Counted from the stretch's first letter, positions 46,662-57,027 are shown. The stretch: 64,000 bases of DNA from Malaciobacter molluscorum LMG 25693 (GCF_003544935.1 NZ_CP032098.1:620001-684000), one strand, 5' to 3'. A program made the numbers and translations. The notes: generated by a model from the sequence alone, not told the origin.

Positions 46662-47587
46662 TTAAAATGCCTTAATCTTGGATCTCTTTTTATTATCCAA
46701 ATATCTGCAATTAAATTAAAAATTATAAATAACAATGCCATAAATAAAACATATGACTGGATAATAGGATAATCTCTTACAAATATCGCATGAACACAAA
46801 CTCTTCCAAGTCCAGGAAGTGCAAATATATTTTCAATTATAACTGTTCCCGCCAGTAGTCTTGGAATAGACATATTTAAAGCAACTATAAAAGGTGCAAT
46901 TGCATTTCTGATTTGATGTTTTAATAGAGTATATTTACTTACTCCTCTTGCTTTTGCATAAGTCATAAATAAAGAATTTTTAGTTTGAATAATAGAATTT
47001 CTTATTATTCTTACAAAAGTTGAAATATATGTAATTGCTAATGTAATTGAGGGTAAAACTAAACTATTTAATCCTTCAAATCCATTAGATGGAAAAATAT
47101 TATAATAATAAGCAAAAGTATAAATTAAAAGTAACGCAAGCCAAAAATTAGGAATTGCAGTTGTTGTGAAAATTATGCCTCTTACTATTTTATCAAAAAG
47201 AGTATTTTCAAATAACGCACATAAAACTCCAATAATAAAACCAAAAAATACAATTAAAAAAAGTGAGAAGATACTTAAATATAAAGTTATAGGAAAAGCT
47301 TCACTAAGTTCATTTAACACAGGTTTTTTGCTTTCATAACTTATTCCAAAATTACCTTTTATTAAGTTGCTTATCCAAGAAAGGTATTGATTTATCAAAG
47401 GTTTATCTAACCCTAAATCTTTTCTTGTCTCTTCAATAGCCTCTTTTGTAACTGTAATATTATTTACTCTTAATGTAACTTCTGCAGGATCACTTTGATT
47501 TATATTAACAAGTATAAAACATACTATTGTTACACCTAAAAGTAAAGGAATAATTAAAAGTATTCTTTTTAATATAAAATTACTCAT
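46658..47587 (-). CDS. nikB: Nickel ABC transporter permease NikB
   Basis: A 309-residue inner-membrane permease. The N-terminus has ILKRILLIIPLLLGVTIVCF and the DPAEVTLR region found in NikB/DppB. The C-terminal coupling region includes LLKHQIRNAIAPFIV, and IIENIFALPGLGR follows. Forms the translocation pore with NikC. Overlaps nikA by 4 nt. Confidence 0.9.
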   Translation of the reverse strand: MSNFILKRILLIIPLLLGVTIVCFILVNINQSDPAEVTLRVNNITVTKEAIEETRKDLGLDKPLINQYLSWISNLIKGNFGISYESKKPVLNELSEAFPITLYLSIFSLFLIVFFGFIIGVLCALFENTLFDKIVRGIIFTTTAIPNFWLALLLIYTFAYYYNIFPSNGFEGLNSLVLPSITLAITYISTFVRIIRNSIIQTKNSLFMTYAKARGVSKYTLLKHQIRNAIAPFIVALNMSIPRLLAGTVIIENIFALPGLGRVCVHAIFVRDYPIIQSYVLFMALLFIIFNLIADIWIIKRDPRLRHFN

Positions 47588-49170
47588 TTGCTCTTTTCAA
47601 AATACATTTTTTCAAATGGAATTTCATATTGAGAAAGATTAAATCCTACGTCTTTTAATATAGGGTTATATACAACTTTTGTTCTTGAATAACTAATAGG
47701 GATATATACATCTTCTTTATGAATATAAGAGAAAATTTCTTTATATAAATTTGCTCTTTTTTCTTTATTTGTTTCTATTAAAATATCACTAATTGTTTTA
47801 TCTAACCACTCTTTTTTATTAAGTCCTAACTGTGCTTGATAATCTCCATGTGAAAGAGCTCTCCAAGAAGATATATATGATTGTGGATCATAAGGAACTC
47901 CCCAAGAAAGTGAATATTGCAAATCAAAATTTCCATTTTGTTGTCTATCTAAAAATGATTGTTTCTCTTCACCAATTATTTTTAAATCTATACCAATATC
48001 TTTTAAATTACTTTGAATATATTCACTTATTGTTTTTTCTTGAGCATTATTTGCATTATAATAAAGTTTTAAAATTAATTGTTTGCCATCTTTTTCTCTA
48101 ATATTAGTATCTTTATTTATAATCCAACCATCTTTATCTAGAATTTTTTTAGCCAAATTTACATTGAAATTTTTTATTGGTAAGTCAATATTACAATATG
48201 GTGTTGTTTTTGAAAAAAGTGTATTTGCAATTGTTTCTTTATTGTTTAAAATACCTTTTATAATAGCTTGTTTATTTACTGCATGTTCTAGTGCTTTTCT
48301 AACTTCTAAATCTTTTGTTATTTCTCTTTTTGTATTTATCAAAATTGCTCTTGATGCAATAGGATTACTAAGTTTAGTTTTTACTTTATTACTTTTTTCA
48401 AGCATACTAAAAGCATCCGAATTTATCATATCTCCATCAGCACCAAAGATTAAATCAATTTCACCTTTTTGTAAAGATAATAAAATAGATTGATGATTTG
48501 GAATAACTCTCCATTTTATTTTTTCTATTTTTGTTTTATTATTCCAGTAATTATTATTTCTTACAAATAATGCGTAATCATTTTTTTTATGCTCTTTTAA
48601 AATCCAAGGACCAGTTCCAACATAACACTTAACACCATTTTTTGTTTGATTGTTTTTAAAACATTTTGTTGAAATAAATCTAAATGGTCTAGTCATTGCC
48701 AATTCTGTTAAAGTAGGGTAATATGCATTTTTAAGATTTAATTCAAATGTAAATTTATCTATTACTTTTGTACTTATAATCTCATTTATTAATTCAAGCC
48801 AAGCATGTCTTACTCTATTTTTTAGTATTGCATCAAAATTACTTTTTACAACATTTGCATCAAATATTAGACCATCTGAAAATTTTACATCTTCTCTTAA
48901 TTTAAATGTATATGTTTTACCATTATTAGAAATTTTCCAACTTTTTGCAAGATTTGGTTTTATTCCATTTTTTGTATTTATTACTAAAGATTCAAATACC
49001 ATATTCTGTGCAGCCATTTCTCCACCATAAAGATGAGGGTTTATATCTCTTATATCTTTTGTACTTGCATAAATAAGTTCATTTTTTATTTTATTCTCTT
49101 TTTGTGATTGACAAGCAACAAATAGTAGTGTTGTTATACAAATAAATATAGTTTTAAGTAATAGTTTCAT
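47584..49170 (-). CDS. nikA: Nickel-binding lipoprotein NikA
   Basis: A 528-residue solute-binding lipoprotein with lipobox FVAC (Cys20). Stretches that match E. coli NikA rather than generic peptide-binding proteins include NRVRHAWLELINEI, TRPFRFIS, GTGPWILKEH, NNNYWNNK and GVPYDPQSYISSWRALSH. NikA binds a nickel-metallophore complex in the periplasm and delivers it to NikBCDE. A small dyad upstream may be an operator. Confidence 0.92.
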   Translation of the reverse strand: MKLLLKTIFICITTLLFVACQSQKENKIKNELIYASTKDIRDINPHLYGGEMAAQNMVFESLVINTKNGIKPNLAKSWKISNNGKTYTFKLREDVKFSDGLIFDANVVKSNFDAILKNRVRHAWLELINEIISTKVIDKFTFELNLKNAYYPTLTELAMTRPFRFISTKCFKNNQTKNGVKCYVGTGPWILKEHKKNDYALFVRNNNYWNNKTKIEKIKWRVIPNHQSILLSLQKGEIDLIFGADGDMINSDAFSMLEKSNKVKTKLSNPIASRAILINTKREITKDLEVRKALEHAVNKQAIIKGILNNKETIANTLFSKTTPYCNIDLPIKNFNVNLAKKILDKDGWIINKDTNIREKDGKQLILKLYYNANNAQEKTISEYIQSNLKDIGIDLKIIGEEKQSFLDRQQNGNFDLQYSLSWGVPYDPQSYISSWRALSHGDYQAQLGLNKKEWLDKTISDILIETNKEKRANLYKEIFSYIHKEDVYIPISYSRTKVVYNPILKDVGFNLSQYEIPFEKMYFEKSK

Positions 49171-49221
49171 ATCTTCTCTTTGAATGTTTTTGAAATTATA
49201 TTAGTTTAAAATTACAATCAT

Positions 49222-49242
49222 ATAAGATAGTTCAACTCTTAT
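49222..49242. promoter_or_regulatory. Inverted repeat upstream of nikA, possible operator
   Basis: ATAAGA and TCTTAT separated by 9 nt, about 50 nt before the nikA start. The context extends the dyad imperfectly. It does not match the Helicobacter NikR consensus that I know, so the binding protein is uncertain. Confidence 0.25.
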
Positions 49243-49402
49243 GTACTTTTAGAACAATTTTATTCTAATATAATAAAGTGTAACAATTTCAGTCAAAAAA
49301 AATTATTTTTCTTAAAGTTTACAAAGATTATATAATTAATATTTCATTATAATAAGTATTTAGGTAACATCAATAAATATAGTATTGAAGGAGGTTTTGT
49401 CT

Positions 49403-51790
49403 TTGTTCAAAAATCAGCTTTTTGTTAAAATCTTACTTATTTTCACTCTACCTGCATTAGGAATATTATATTTTAGTTCATTACTTGTATATGAGAAAAT
49501 AGATACATTAAGTGATATTTCTAATATTCAAAAAAATATAAAATATATTAAAAACGTAAAAAACTTACTTGATTCAATAAGTAAAGAGAGAGAATACTCT
49601 ACTATTTTTTATAAAAATAGTGATTATGAAAAAAAGATGATGAAACAAAGAGTAATAACAGATCAAACTTATGAAATATATTTAAATGATATAAAAAATG
49701 ACTATTCTTTTTTTAACTCTTCTTATATTAATGAAAAAACAGATAACTTTATTTCTCTTAGAAAACAAATTGATAATAAAAAAATAACACCTTTTGAAAT
49801 AGTTGATAAGTATTCAGATATTAATGATAATTTACTTCAAAGTTTACATAGAATTAAACCAATTAAATATGCATTAAAGTTTAATGTTAAGTTTAATCAT
49901 ATTGTAAATATTTTAAATGCAAATGAACAAGTAAATTTAGAAAAACTTTTAATCACACTATTTATTCTTGAAAATAAAATATCAAAAGATGATTATAAAA
50001 AATTAATAAAAATATATATGAAAGAAGATATATATACTAAACATTATCTAACAAAATTTAATACAAAAGATTTAGAAAGATATAATGAAATTGTGAGTTT
50101 ATCTTTAACTAAAAAAATCGAAGATATAAAAAATAATTTAAATGAATTAATAAGTTCTAAAAAACTTACTTTGAATTCTTGGTGGGAATTATCGGATAAA
50201 AAAATTGAACAATTACAAAAATTTTATAATTATATAAATAAAAATGCAATAACTTTAGCAAAACAAAAACAAGATGATGCAACTACATCTCAAATAATAA
50301 GTCTAACTTTTCTTTTTGTTTGTTTTGTAACTTTAATAAGTCTTTTATTTGTTTTGAGAACTATTATTTTTAATCAACAAAAGAATTTTAATAAATTAAC
50401 AAAACAACAATCAATATATAAAGTATTAAGTAAGTTAAACAAAGTTATTTTAAAAATAAAAAGTAGAAAAAAATTATTCCAAAAACTTATTAAAATTATT
50501 ACAAAAGATTCGTATATTTGTTTAGGAATGATATATACAGTAAAACAATCACATTCAAAATTATTTTTAATAAATGGAAATTTAAAAGATGAGGTTTCTT
50601 TAGTTGAACAAGATAATTCTTTGATAAAAAAAGCAATTGTAAATAAAAAAAATATAATAAAAAATTCTAATCTTTTGCATTATTGTAATATTAAAGATGA
50701 AGATATTAAAAAGAATAATATTAAATCTATGGGGATTTTTCCTATTTATAAATTTAATAAAGTTGTATCCTTGATTGTTTTATATTCAAAAAAACAAAAC
50801 TTTTTTGATAATGAAGTAATCATTTTATTTAATAAAGTATTATTAGATGTGGAGTATGCATTAGAAAAAATAGATTATGAGAAAAATAAAGCAAAACAAG
50901 AACAACAACTAACAATTGCTGCATATGCTTTTGAATCAAATGAACCAATGCTTATTACAAATAATCAAGCAAAAGTAATAAATGTAAATCAAGCTTTTTG
51001 TAATGTTATGGGATATAAAAGAGAAGATATTATTGGTCAAAATCCAAGTATTTTTAAATCAGATGAGCATTCACCTGAATTTTATGAAATTATGTGGGAA
51101 TCTATAATTAAAAAGGGAACTTGGTCAGGTGAAATATATAATAAAAAGAAAAATAATGAGTTGATTCCATTAAAAGCTACAATAACAGCGATAAAAGATA
51201 AAGATAATAATATAAAACACTATTTATCACAATATAACGATATAAGTGAACAAAAATTAAAACAACAATATTTAGAGTATCAAGCAACACATGATAGTTT
51301 AACAACTTTACCTAATAGATTATTGTTATTAGATAGAATAGAACATGTTTTAAGTAAAGTTGCAAGATATAAAACATATGCAGGAATTATCTTTATTGAT
51401 CTTGATAATTTTAAAACAATTAATGATACGATGGGACATGAAACAGGAGATATTTTACTTAAAGCAGTTTCGAAAAAGCTTCAAGAAACTGTTAGAAGTG
51501 AAGATACGATTTCTAGAATTGGAGGAGATGAGTTTATTGTTTTAGCAGATTCTTTAGGCTTAGATAAAGCCAGTGCAAGAAATAATATACAAATTTTAGC
51601 TTCTAAAATAAAAGGTGCATTAAATGATATTAAGACAATAAATGGTTATAAAAATATTTCTACACCAAGTATAGGTATCACTTTATTTAATGATAATACT
51701 TTTAATGTAAAAGAACTTATAAAACAAGCAGATAATGCTATGTATATGGCAAAAAGAGCAGGTAAAAATACTATTTCTTTTTTTGAATAA
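49403..51790 (+). CDS. Diguanylate cyclase with NIT-like sensor and PAS domain
   Basis: About 795 residues. TM1 (about 6-25), an all-helical periplasmic region (about 30-295) with ISKEREYSTIFYKN resembling the nitrate/nitrite-sensing NIT domain, TM2 (about 300-320), a GAF-like region (about 335-480), a PAS domain (about 505-625, ending HYLSQYNDISEQK), and a GGDEF domain with intact GGDEF at 707-711. It should make c-di-GMP. TTG at 49403 is preferred: it lies 8 nt after a perfect AAGGAGG. In-frame TTG codons at 49385 and 49397 are too close to, or ahead of, that site. Confidence 0.85.
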   Translation: MFKNQLFVKILLIFTLPALGILYFSSLLVYEKIDTLSDISNIQKNIKYIKNVKNLLDSISKEREYSTIFYKNSDYEKKMMKQRVITDQTYEIYLNDIKNDYSFFNSSYINEKTDNFISLRKQIDNKKITPFEIVDKYSDINDNLLQSLHRIKPIKYALKFNVKFNHIVNILNANEQVNLEKLLITLFILENKISKDDYKKLIKIYMKEDIYTKHYLTKFNTKDLERYNEIVSLSLTKKIEDIKNNLNELISSKKLTLNSWWELSDKKIEQLQKFYNYINKNAITLAKQKQDDATTSQIISLTFLFVCFVTLISLLFVLRTIIFNQQKNFNKLTKQQSIYKVLSKLNKVILKIKSRKKLFQKLIKIITKDSYICLGMIYTVKQSHSKLFLINGNLKDEVSLVEQDNSLIKKAIVNKKNIIKNSNLLHYCNIKDEDIKKNNIKSMGIFPIYKFNKVVSLIVLYSKKQNFFDNEVIILFNKVLLDVEYALEKIDYEKNKAKQEQQLTIAAYAFESNEPMLITNNQAKVINVNQAFCNVMGYKREDIIGQNPSIFKSDEHSPEFYEIMWESIIKKGTWSGEIYNKKKNNELIPLKATITAIKDKDNNIKHYLSQYNDISEQKLKQQYLEYQATHDSLTTLPNRLLLLDRIEHVLSKVARYKTYAGIIFIDLDNFKTINDTMGHETGDILLKAVSKKLQETVRSEDTISRIGGDEFIVLADSLGLDKASARNNIQILASKIKGALNDIKTINGYKNISTPSIGITLFNDNTFNVKELIKQADNAMYMAKRAGKNTISFFE

Positions 51791-51944
51791 TAAATTTAAT
51801 TAAATTTTTTCTATTAGTTACATAAAAACCTTATTTTATAGTTAAACTAGATAATATGTATAAAAAGTCACATTCATATCCTTTTGAAGAGTTAAAATCT
51901 AAAATATAATTCTTTAACGAAAGTTAAACTAAAGGGAAGAGATT

Positions 51945-54062
51945 ATGGGAAAACTAGGCATAAAAACAAAACTTCTAGTTTTGATATTTATTTGTGTAGG
52001 TATATCTTTTGCAATCTTAGGTTATAAAAATGCTACAAACTCTTATAACTCAAAGTTTACATTAGTTAAAAATAAAGAATCAAATGCTGCAATTAATATA
52101 TCTGAATACTTAGATATATATTTTAAATCAAAAATTGTGATTATAAATTCTATAGCAAATGAACTAACAAAAGAAGATATGAATATTCATAATAAAAAGA
52201 TATTTGAACTTCTTGATTTGGGAAATAGTGCTGGAGAGTTTGGATTATTTTTCTTAGGTTTTTCAGAAAATGGTAATGAAATTAAATCGGGTGGAAAAGT
52301 TCTTACTTTAGAAAAAGATAATTTTGATGCAAGAAAAAGACCTTGGTTTAAAAAAGCAGTTGAGAAAAGAGATCTAGGTGTTACTAAACCGTATTGGGGA
52401 AAATCATTAAATACTTATGTGGTTACTCTTTTTACTCCAATTATTAAAGATGATAAAATTATTGCTGTTTTAGGAGCTGATATTCCACTTGATTTATTAA
52501 TCAACAAAGTATCAAACGCTGATGTAATTGAGGGTGGTTATGCATATGTTGTTGATCATGATGGTGAGATATTAATTCATAAAAATAAAAAGTTAATAGG
52601 AAAAACTTCTAAATTTAAAAATAATATATCTAAAAAAGATAAAGGATATATTGTAGAAAAAGATGGTGATATTGATCAGCACATATTCTTTAGTAAAATC
52701 AAAACATTAAATTGGGATATTGTAATAAAAGTAGATGAACATAGTATTTTTGATGAGTTAGATAAAGAACTAATAAGCACTATTATTTTATTTATAATTT
52801 TATTAGCAATTATTTTATCTATATTATTTGTATTTTTACATAGAGCTTTAGCTCCATTGAAAACATTTGAAGAAGGACTTGAATCATTTTTTATGTACCT
52901 AAAAGGTGACAAAGAGAGTGTAGAAAAACTTAATATTAAGACAAATGATGAATTTGGGAAAATGGGTAAAGTTGTAGATGAACAAATGATGTTAGTTGAA
53001 TCTTCACTTCACGAAGAAAGAGCTTTAATTGAGAATGTGAAAAAAGTTGTACAACATATTAAAGATGGAGATTTATCTTATAATGTTTCTGAAAAATGTT
53101 CTAACAAGTCATTAAATGAGTTAAAAGATATTTTAAATGATATGATTGGCACAGTTAGAACAAATGTAAATTCTGATTTAGTTGAGATAAGAAAAGTTTT
53201 AGAAGAGTATTCAAAATTTGACTTTACTAATGAAATCAAAAATCCAACAGGTGAAATAGCTAAAAAAATCAATGAATTATGTGACATTATTACTGTAATG
53301 TTACAAACAAATAAAAAGAATGGTGAGTTATTAAATGATAATTCAAATACTCTATTAGAAAATGTAAAAAAATTAAATAGATCAGCAAATGATACAGCTG
53401 TATCTTTAGAAGAGAGTGCTTCTGCTTTAGAAGAAGTTACAAATACAGTTATTGCAAATACACAAGATATTCAAACTATGGCAAATTATTCAAGTGAGTT
53501 AGGTTCAGCAATTAATCAAGGTGAAAAACTTGCAAGTGAAACTGTAGTTGCAATGGATGATATTAATGAAGAGACAAAATTAATAGTAGAAGCAATAACA
53601 GTAATTGATCAAATAGCATTTCAAACAAATATACTTTCATTAAATGCAGCAGTAGAAGCAGCAACAGCAGGAGAATCTGGAAAAGGATTTGCAGTAGTTG
53701 CCCAAGAAGTGAGAAATTTAGCTTCAAGAAGTGCAGAAGCTGCAAAAGAGATAAAGGAGCTTGTAGAAAAAGCAACTTCAAAAACTCAAAATGGAAAAGT
53801 TATAGCTGATAATATGATAGATGGATATAAAAAATTAAGTACAAATGTTGATAAAACTACTACTTTAATTAATAGTATCTTTACTGCTTCTAAAGAGCAA
53901 AGAACTAGTATTGAGCAAGTAAATGAAATGATTACAAAAATAGATCATCAAACACAACAAAATGCTTCAATTGCAACAGATACTCAAAATATAGCAATAG
54001 GAACATCAAATATAGCTCAAGAAATTTTAAAATCTGCTAGCGATAAAAAGTTTAACGAATAA
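51945..54062 (+). CDS. Methyl-accepting chemotaxis protein, dCache-type sensor
   Basis: A 705-residue chemoreceptor. TM1 (about 9-28), a double-Cache periplasmic domain (about 35-270) with [18 protein letters not shown] and [13 protein letters not shown]2 (about 275-297), HAMP-like region and a signalling domain with the tip [17 protein letters not shown]. The Cache site reads RPWF and PYWGK where the amino-acid-binding version has WY and a Tyr-x-Asp, so its ligand may differ. It has no CheR tether at its C-terminus. Convergent with a paralog at 54134. Confidence 0.92.
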   Translation: MGKLGIKTKLLVLIFICVGISFAILGYKNATNSYNSKFTLVKNKESNAAINISEYLDIYFKSKIVIINSIANELTKEDMNIHNKKIFELLDLGNSAGEFGLFFLGFSENGNEIKSGGKVLTLEKDNFDARKRPWFKKAVEKRDLGVTKPYWGKSLNTYVVTLFTPIIKDDKIIAVLGADIPLDLLINKVSNADVIEGGYAYVVDHDGEILIHKNKKLIGKTSKFKNNISKKDKGYIVEKDGDIDQHIFFSKIKTLNWDIVIKVDEHSIFDELDKELISTIILFIILLAIILSILFVFLHRALAPLKTFEEGLESFFMYLKGDKESVEKLNIKTNDEFGKMGKVVDEQMMLVESSLHEERALIENVKKVVQHIKDGDLSYNVSEKCSNKSLNELKDILNDMIGTVRTNVNSDLVEIRKVLEEYSKFDFTNEIKNPTGEIAKKINELCDIITVMLQTNKKNGELLNDNSNTLLENVKKLNRSANDTAVSLEESASALEEVTNTVIANTQDIQTMANYSSELGSAINQGEKLASETVVAMDDINEETKLIVEAITVIDQIAFQTNILSLNAAVEAATAGESGKGFAVVAQEVRNLASRSAEAAKEIKELVEKATSKTQNGKVIADNMIDGYKKLSTNVDKTTTLINSIFTASKEQRTSIEQVNEMITKIDHQTQQNASIATDTQNIAIGTSNIAQEILKSASDKKFNE
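53589..53749 (+). repeat. 161-nt perfect inverted repeat, copy A (chemoreceptor tip)
   Basis: Identical in reverse complement to 54447-54607. It encodes the signalling-tip segment from [11 protein letters not shown] to AEAAKE. Confidence 0.95.
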
Positions 54063-54076
54063 TTGAGTAAAAAAAA

Positions 54077-54102
54077 AGGGAAAAAGATCTCTCTTTTTCC
54101 CT
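54077..54102. terminator. Bidirectional terminator between convergent chemoreceptor genes
   Basis: 11-bp perfect stem AGGGAAAAAGA / TCTTTTTCCCT with a 4-nt loop. A-rich before and T-containing after, so it can act for both the plus-strand and the minus-strand receptor genes. Confidence 0.75.
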
Positions 54103-54133
54103 CTATTTAAAAATAAAATCCAAAAAATTCTAT

Positions 54134-56257
54134 TTATTCTCTAAATTTCTTTTTATTAACTGTATCAAGTATATGTTGTGCTACTTTTGAAGTATTTACT
54201 GCAATATCATGTGTTTGTGTAGCTACAGATGCATTGCTTTGTGTTTGTTGATCAAGTCTAGTAATTACATCATTGATTTGTTCTATACTTGTTCTTTGTT
54301 CTTTTGATGCAGTTGCTATGTCATTAATTGCTTCTGTAGTTTTTGCTATATTTTCATTTAATTTCATATAACCTTTTATCATGTTATCAGCAATTTGTTT
54401 ACCATTATCCGTTTTAAGTGTAGCACTTTCAACTAATTCTTTAATTTCTTTTGCAGCTTCTGCACTTCTTGAAGCTAAATTTCTCACTTCTTGGGCAACT
54501 ACTGCAAATCCTTTTCCAGATTCTCCTGCTGTTGCTGCTTCTACTGCTGCATTTAATGAAAGTATATTTGTTTGAAATGCTATTTGATCAATTACTGTTA
54601 TTGCTTCCGCAATTGCTTGTGTTTGTTCATTAATTTCATCCATTGATTTTACTGTAGAATTTGCTAAATCATTACCTTCTGAAATAGATGATCTTAGCTC
54701 TTCAGAATGTCCTGACATATCTGAAATTCTATTAGTATTATTTATAATGGTACTTGTAATCTCTTCAACTGCAGCTGCAGTTTCTTCTAAAGAAACTGCT
54801 GTTTCATTTGAAGCTTTATTTAATTTATCAACATTTTGTAATAATATTTTTGAATTATTTCCAAGTTCTATACCATTTACTTTATTCTCTTTTAGCATTT
54901 CATTAATAATTGTGCATAAATTATTTAATCCTCTTGACACTTTCCCATCTGGATTATTAATCATATTAGTAAAGTCAAGATTTGCATACTCTTCTAATAC
55001 TTTTAATATAGGATTAATATCACTATTTACATTGGCATTAATATTTTCAATCATTTGATTTAAAATATCTTTTAATTCATTTAATGCTTTATTTGATGTA
55101 TTTGCTTTTACTAAAATATCAAGTTTTCCATTGTTGATATGATTTACTACAGATTTAACCTCTTCAATTAAAGCTCTATCTTCATCTAATCTTTTTGAAA
55201 TTTGTTTAATCTCTGCATCAATAACTCTTCCCATATTTCCAAACTCATCATTTGTTTTTATATTTAATTCTTTTGCAACACTTTCTTCACCTTTTAGATA
55301 TTTGAAGAAAAATTCAAGACCATCTTCTACATCTTTTAAAGGAGCTAATAATTTTGTCATTGTGTAGAATAGAATTAGAAGAATCAGTACAAGTAAAATA
55401 ACATATAAGATAGCATCTTTTATTATATTAGTTACAATTTCATCTATAATCTCTTTTTTGTCAAGTTGCACAAGTGAGTTCCAATTTGCAGAAGGAATTT
55501 TACTATAAGAAGCAAGAACTTCTTTATCTTGATATGTAGCTTCACCAAATCCAGTTTCTTGATCTTTTATACTATTATAAACTTCACTTTGTTTATTTAA
55601 CAGTTTTTTATCTTTATGTATTAGAATTTTACCATCTTCATCAAGTAAGTAGGCAAAACCAGTTTTTTTAAATTTTACATTTAAGATTGTATTTACAATA
55701 GTATCAATAAAAATATCTGAACTTACTACACCTACTAATTTTCCTTCTCTCATCAGTGGATAAAATACTGAAACAACTAATTTTTTAGTAGTAAAATCAA
55801 CATATGGAGGAGTTACTCCACCTTTTTTCATCTCTACTGCTTGTGTGTACCAATCTCTTTTTCTTGAGTCGTATGTAGTTGTTTGAGGTGTTCTTTTTGT
55901 ACCATCAGACATCAAAAAGTTACCATTTTCTTCATATCCAACATATACAGCAACAAAGTTTCCTGATTTTGAAGCAAGTCTTAATTTATTTTCAATATCC
56001 TTATTATCAATAGTTAATTCACTAACATCTTGAGGAAGTTCATCCGCAACTGCTTTTAGAATATCTATTTTTGATTGTACATATTGTTCAATATATTTAG
56101 AACTTTGTTTTGATAAATCAATCTCTTTTTGTTCTAAGTTTTCAAATAGAATATTATATTCAGTTTTTAAACTATTAACACCTAAAATAACAAACGAAAT
56201 TGTAATTGAGATTAATAACAAAATCAGGATTTTAGATTTTATGCTACCTTTTTTCAT
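54134..56257 (-). CDS. Methyl-accepting chemotaxis protein, dCache-type sensor
   Basis: A 707-residue chemoreceptor of the same build as the one at 51945: TM1 (about 9-26), double Cache (about 30-275), TM2 (about 280-302), HAMP and signalling domain. The sensor contains YDSRKRDWYTQAV, then PPYVDF and SSDIF, which is closer to the Tyr-Arg-Trp-Tyr-Asp pattern known for amino-acid-binding dCache domains. That makes amino acids a plausible ligand class. The C-terminus ends NKKKFRE, similar to its paralog and without the W-E-x-F tether. Confidence 0.92.
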   Translation of the reverse strand: MKKGSIKSKILILLLISITISFVILGVNSLKTEYNILFENLEQKEIDLSKQSSKYIEQYVQSKIDILKAVADELPQDVSELTIDNKDIENKLRLASKSGNFVAVYVGYEENGNFLMSDGTKRTPQTTTYDSRKRDWYTQAVEMKKGGVTPPYVDFTTKKLVVSVFYPLMREGKLVGVVSSDIFIDTIVNTILNVKFKKTGFAYLLDEDGKILIHKDKKLLNKQSEVYNSIKDQETGFGEATYQDKEVLASYSKIPSANWNSLVQLDKKEIIDEIVTNIIKDAILYVILLVLILLILFYTMTKLLAPLKDVEDGLEFFFKYLKGEESVAKELNIKTNDEFGNMGRVIDAEIKQISKRLDEDRALIEEVKSVVNHINNGKLDILVKANTSNKALNELKDILNQMIENINANVNSDINPILKVLEEYANLDFTNMINNPDGKVSRGLNNLCTIINEMLKENKVNGIELGNNSKILLQNVDKLNKASNETAVSLEETAAAVEEITSTIINNTNRISDMSGHSEELRSSISEGNDLANSTVKSMDEINEQTQAIAEAITVIDQIAFQTNILSLNAAVEAATAGESGKGFAVVAQEVRNLASRSAEAAKEIKELVESATLKTDNGKQIADNMIKGYMKLNENIAKTTEAINDIATASKEQRTSIEQINDVITRLDQQTQSNASVATQTHDIAVNTSKVAQHILDTVNKKKFRE
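54447..54607 (-). repeat. 161-nt perfect inverted repeat, copy B (chemoreceptor tip)
   Basis: Reverse complement identical to 53589-53749. Its part 54521-54607 is also identical, in the same orientation, to 33738-33824 in the HBM chemoreceptor gene. Confidence 0.95.
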
Positions 56258-56364
56258 AATGCTCCTTGTTTCTCATCATATATTTTATGAATATAGCATA
56301 TTTTGGTAGCATTTTGGTGTCTTTTTTTATAAAATTTTTATAATTGTGAAGAAAAGAAACAAAA

Positions 56365-56397
56365 AAAAAGGTTAAAGTGTCAAACTTTAACCTTTTT
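56365..56397 (-). terminator. Rho-independent terminator of atpE
   Basis: 13-bp perfect stem AAAAAGGTTAAAG / CTTTAACCTTTTT with a 7-nt loop. On the minus strand it is followed by a run of T, directly downstream of atpE. Confidence 0.88.
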
Positions 56398-56429
56398 AGA
56401 TGTTATTATAAAATCTGTAGTTTTATAAA

Positions 56430-56744
56430 TTATCCTAAGAATGGGTTTGCATATAATGCGATCATCGCAATAACTAATGCATAAATAACTTGAGCTTCGA
56501 TCATCGCTAATGCAATGAACATAGTAGTCATTAATTTTCCACCTAATCCTGGGTTTCTAGCAGTACCAGCGATTGTTGCAGCAGCAGTGTTACCCATACC
56601 AATAGCACCACCTAATGCAGCAAGACCAAGACCAATACCTGCAGCAACTACAGAGTAAGCTTTTAAAGTTTCGTTTGCAACTGAACCATCAGCAGCGAAA
56701 GCAGCACCAGCAATAGCTAGCATTAAAAGAACGATTTTTTTCAT
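56430..56744 (-). CDS. atpE: ATP synthase F0 subunit c
   Basis: A 104-residue proteolipid. A signal-like leader (MKKIVLLMLAIAGAAFAADG) precedes the two-helix hairpin. The polar loop is TARNPGLGG (R63-N-P) and the ion-carrying acid is Glu83 in ALAMIEAQVIYAL. The leader and the Glu without sodium-type ligands match the proton-translocating c subunits of Campylobacterota. The gene stands alone with its own promoter and terminator. A GC-richer leader of about 72 nt precedes it. Confidence 0.95.
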   Translation of the reverse strand: MKKIVLLMLAIAGAAFAADGSVANETLKAYSVVAAGIGLGLAALGGAIGMGNTAAATIAGTARNPGLGGKLMTTMFIALAMIEAQVIYALVIAMIALYANPFLG

Positions 56745-56828
56745 TCTATATTCCTTATAATATATTTTTTACAAAGTCCGTTCGGCTTGCGTATCCCTAC
56801 TTATCACTTCGTATTGGGCAAAATTATA
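56745..56828 (-). promoter_or_regulatory. atpE promoter and structured 5' leader
   Basis: Minus-strand TATAAT at 56823-56828 predicts a start near 56816 and an untranslated leader of about 72 nt. The leader is clearly GC-richer than the surrounding DNA and contains a hairpin-forming piece AAGCCGAACGGACTT (56772-56786), then an A/T-rich tract and AAGGAA before the ATG. It matches no riboswitch class I know. Confidence 0.4.
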
Positions 56829-57027
56829 CATCATTATAATTTAAAACTTTATTATAAAACAAAGAAAAATTTAAATCTTTACATTTAGTAACAATAATTA
56901 CATTTTTTTATATTAGAATACAAAACTTTTAAACAAAACCTTTAATTTGTAATAATTGTAATTCTACTAATTTAGTTTTTGTTTTAATTGATGTATAATC
57001 CTCATAACAAAAAATTAAAGGACTAAT

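Noticed and set aside
49222-49242. NikR operator upstream of nikA
   Set aside because: The dyad does not fit the NikR consensus spacing I know, so it is kept only as an unassigned inverted repeat.
53563-53781. Leucine-rich open frame on the minus strand inside a chemoreceptor gene (and its twin at 54451-54633)
   Set aside because: It is the antisense of the conserved alanine/glutamate-rich signalling tip; composition and position make it a shadow frame.
53589-54607. 161-nt inverted repeat as an insertion sequence or transposon
   Set aside because: It is coding sequence in both genes, with no transposase, target duplication or terminal structure.
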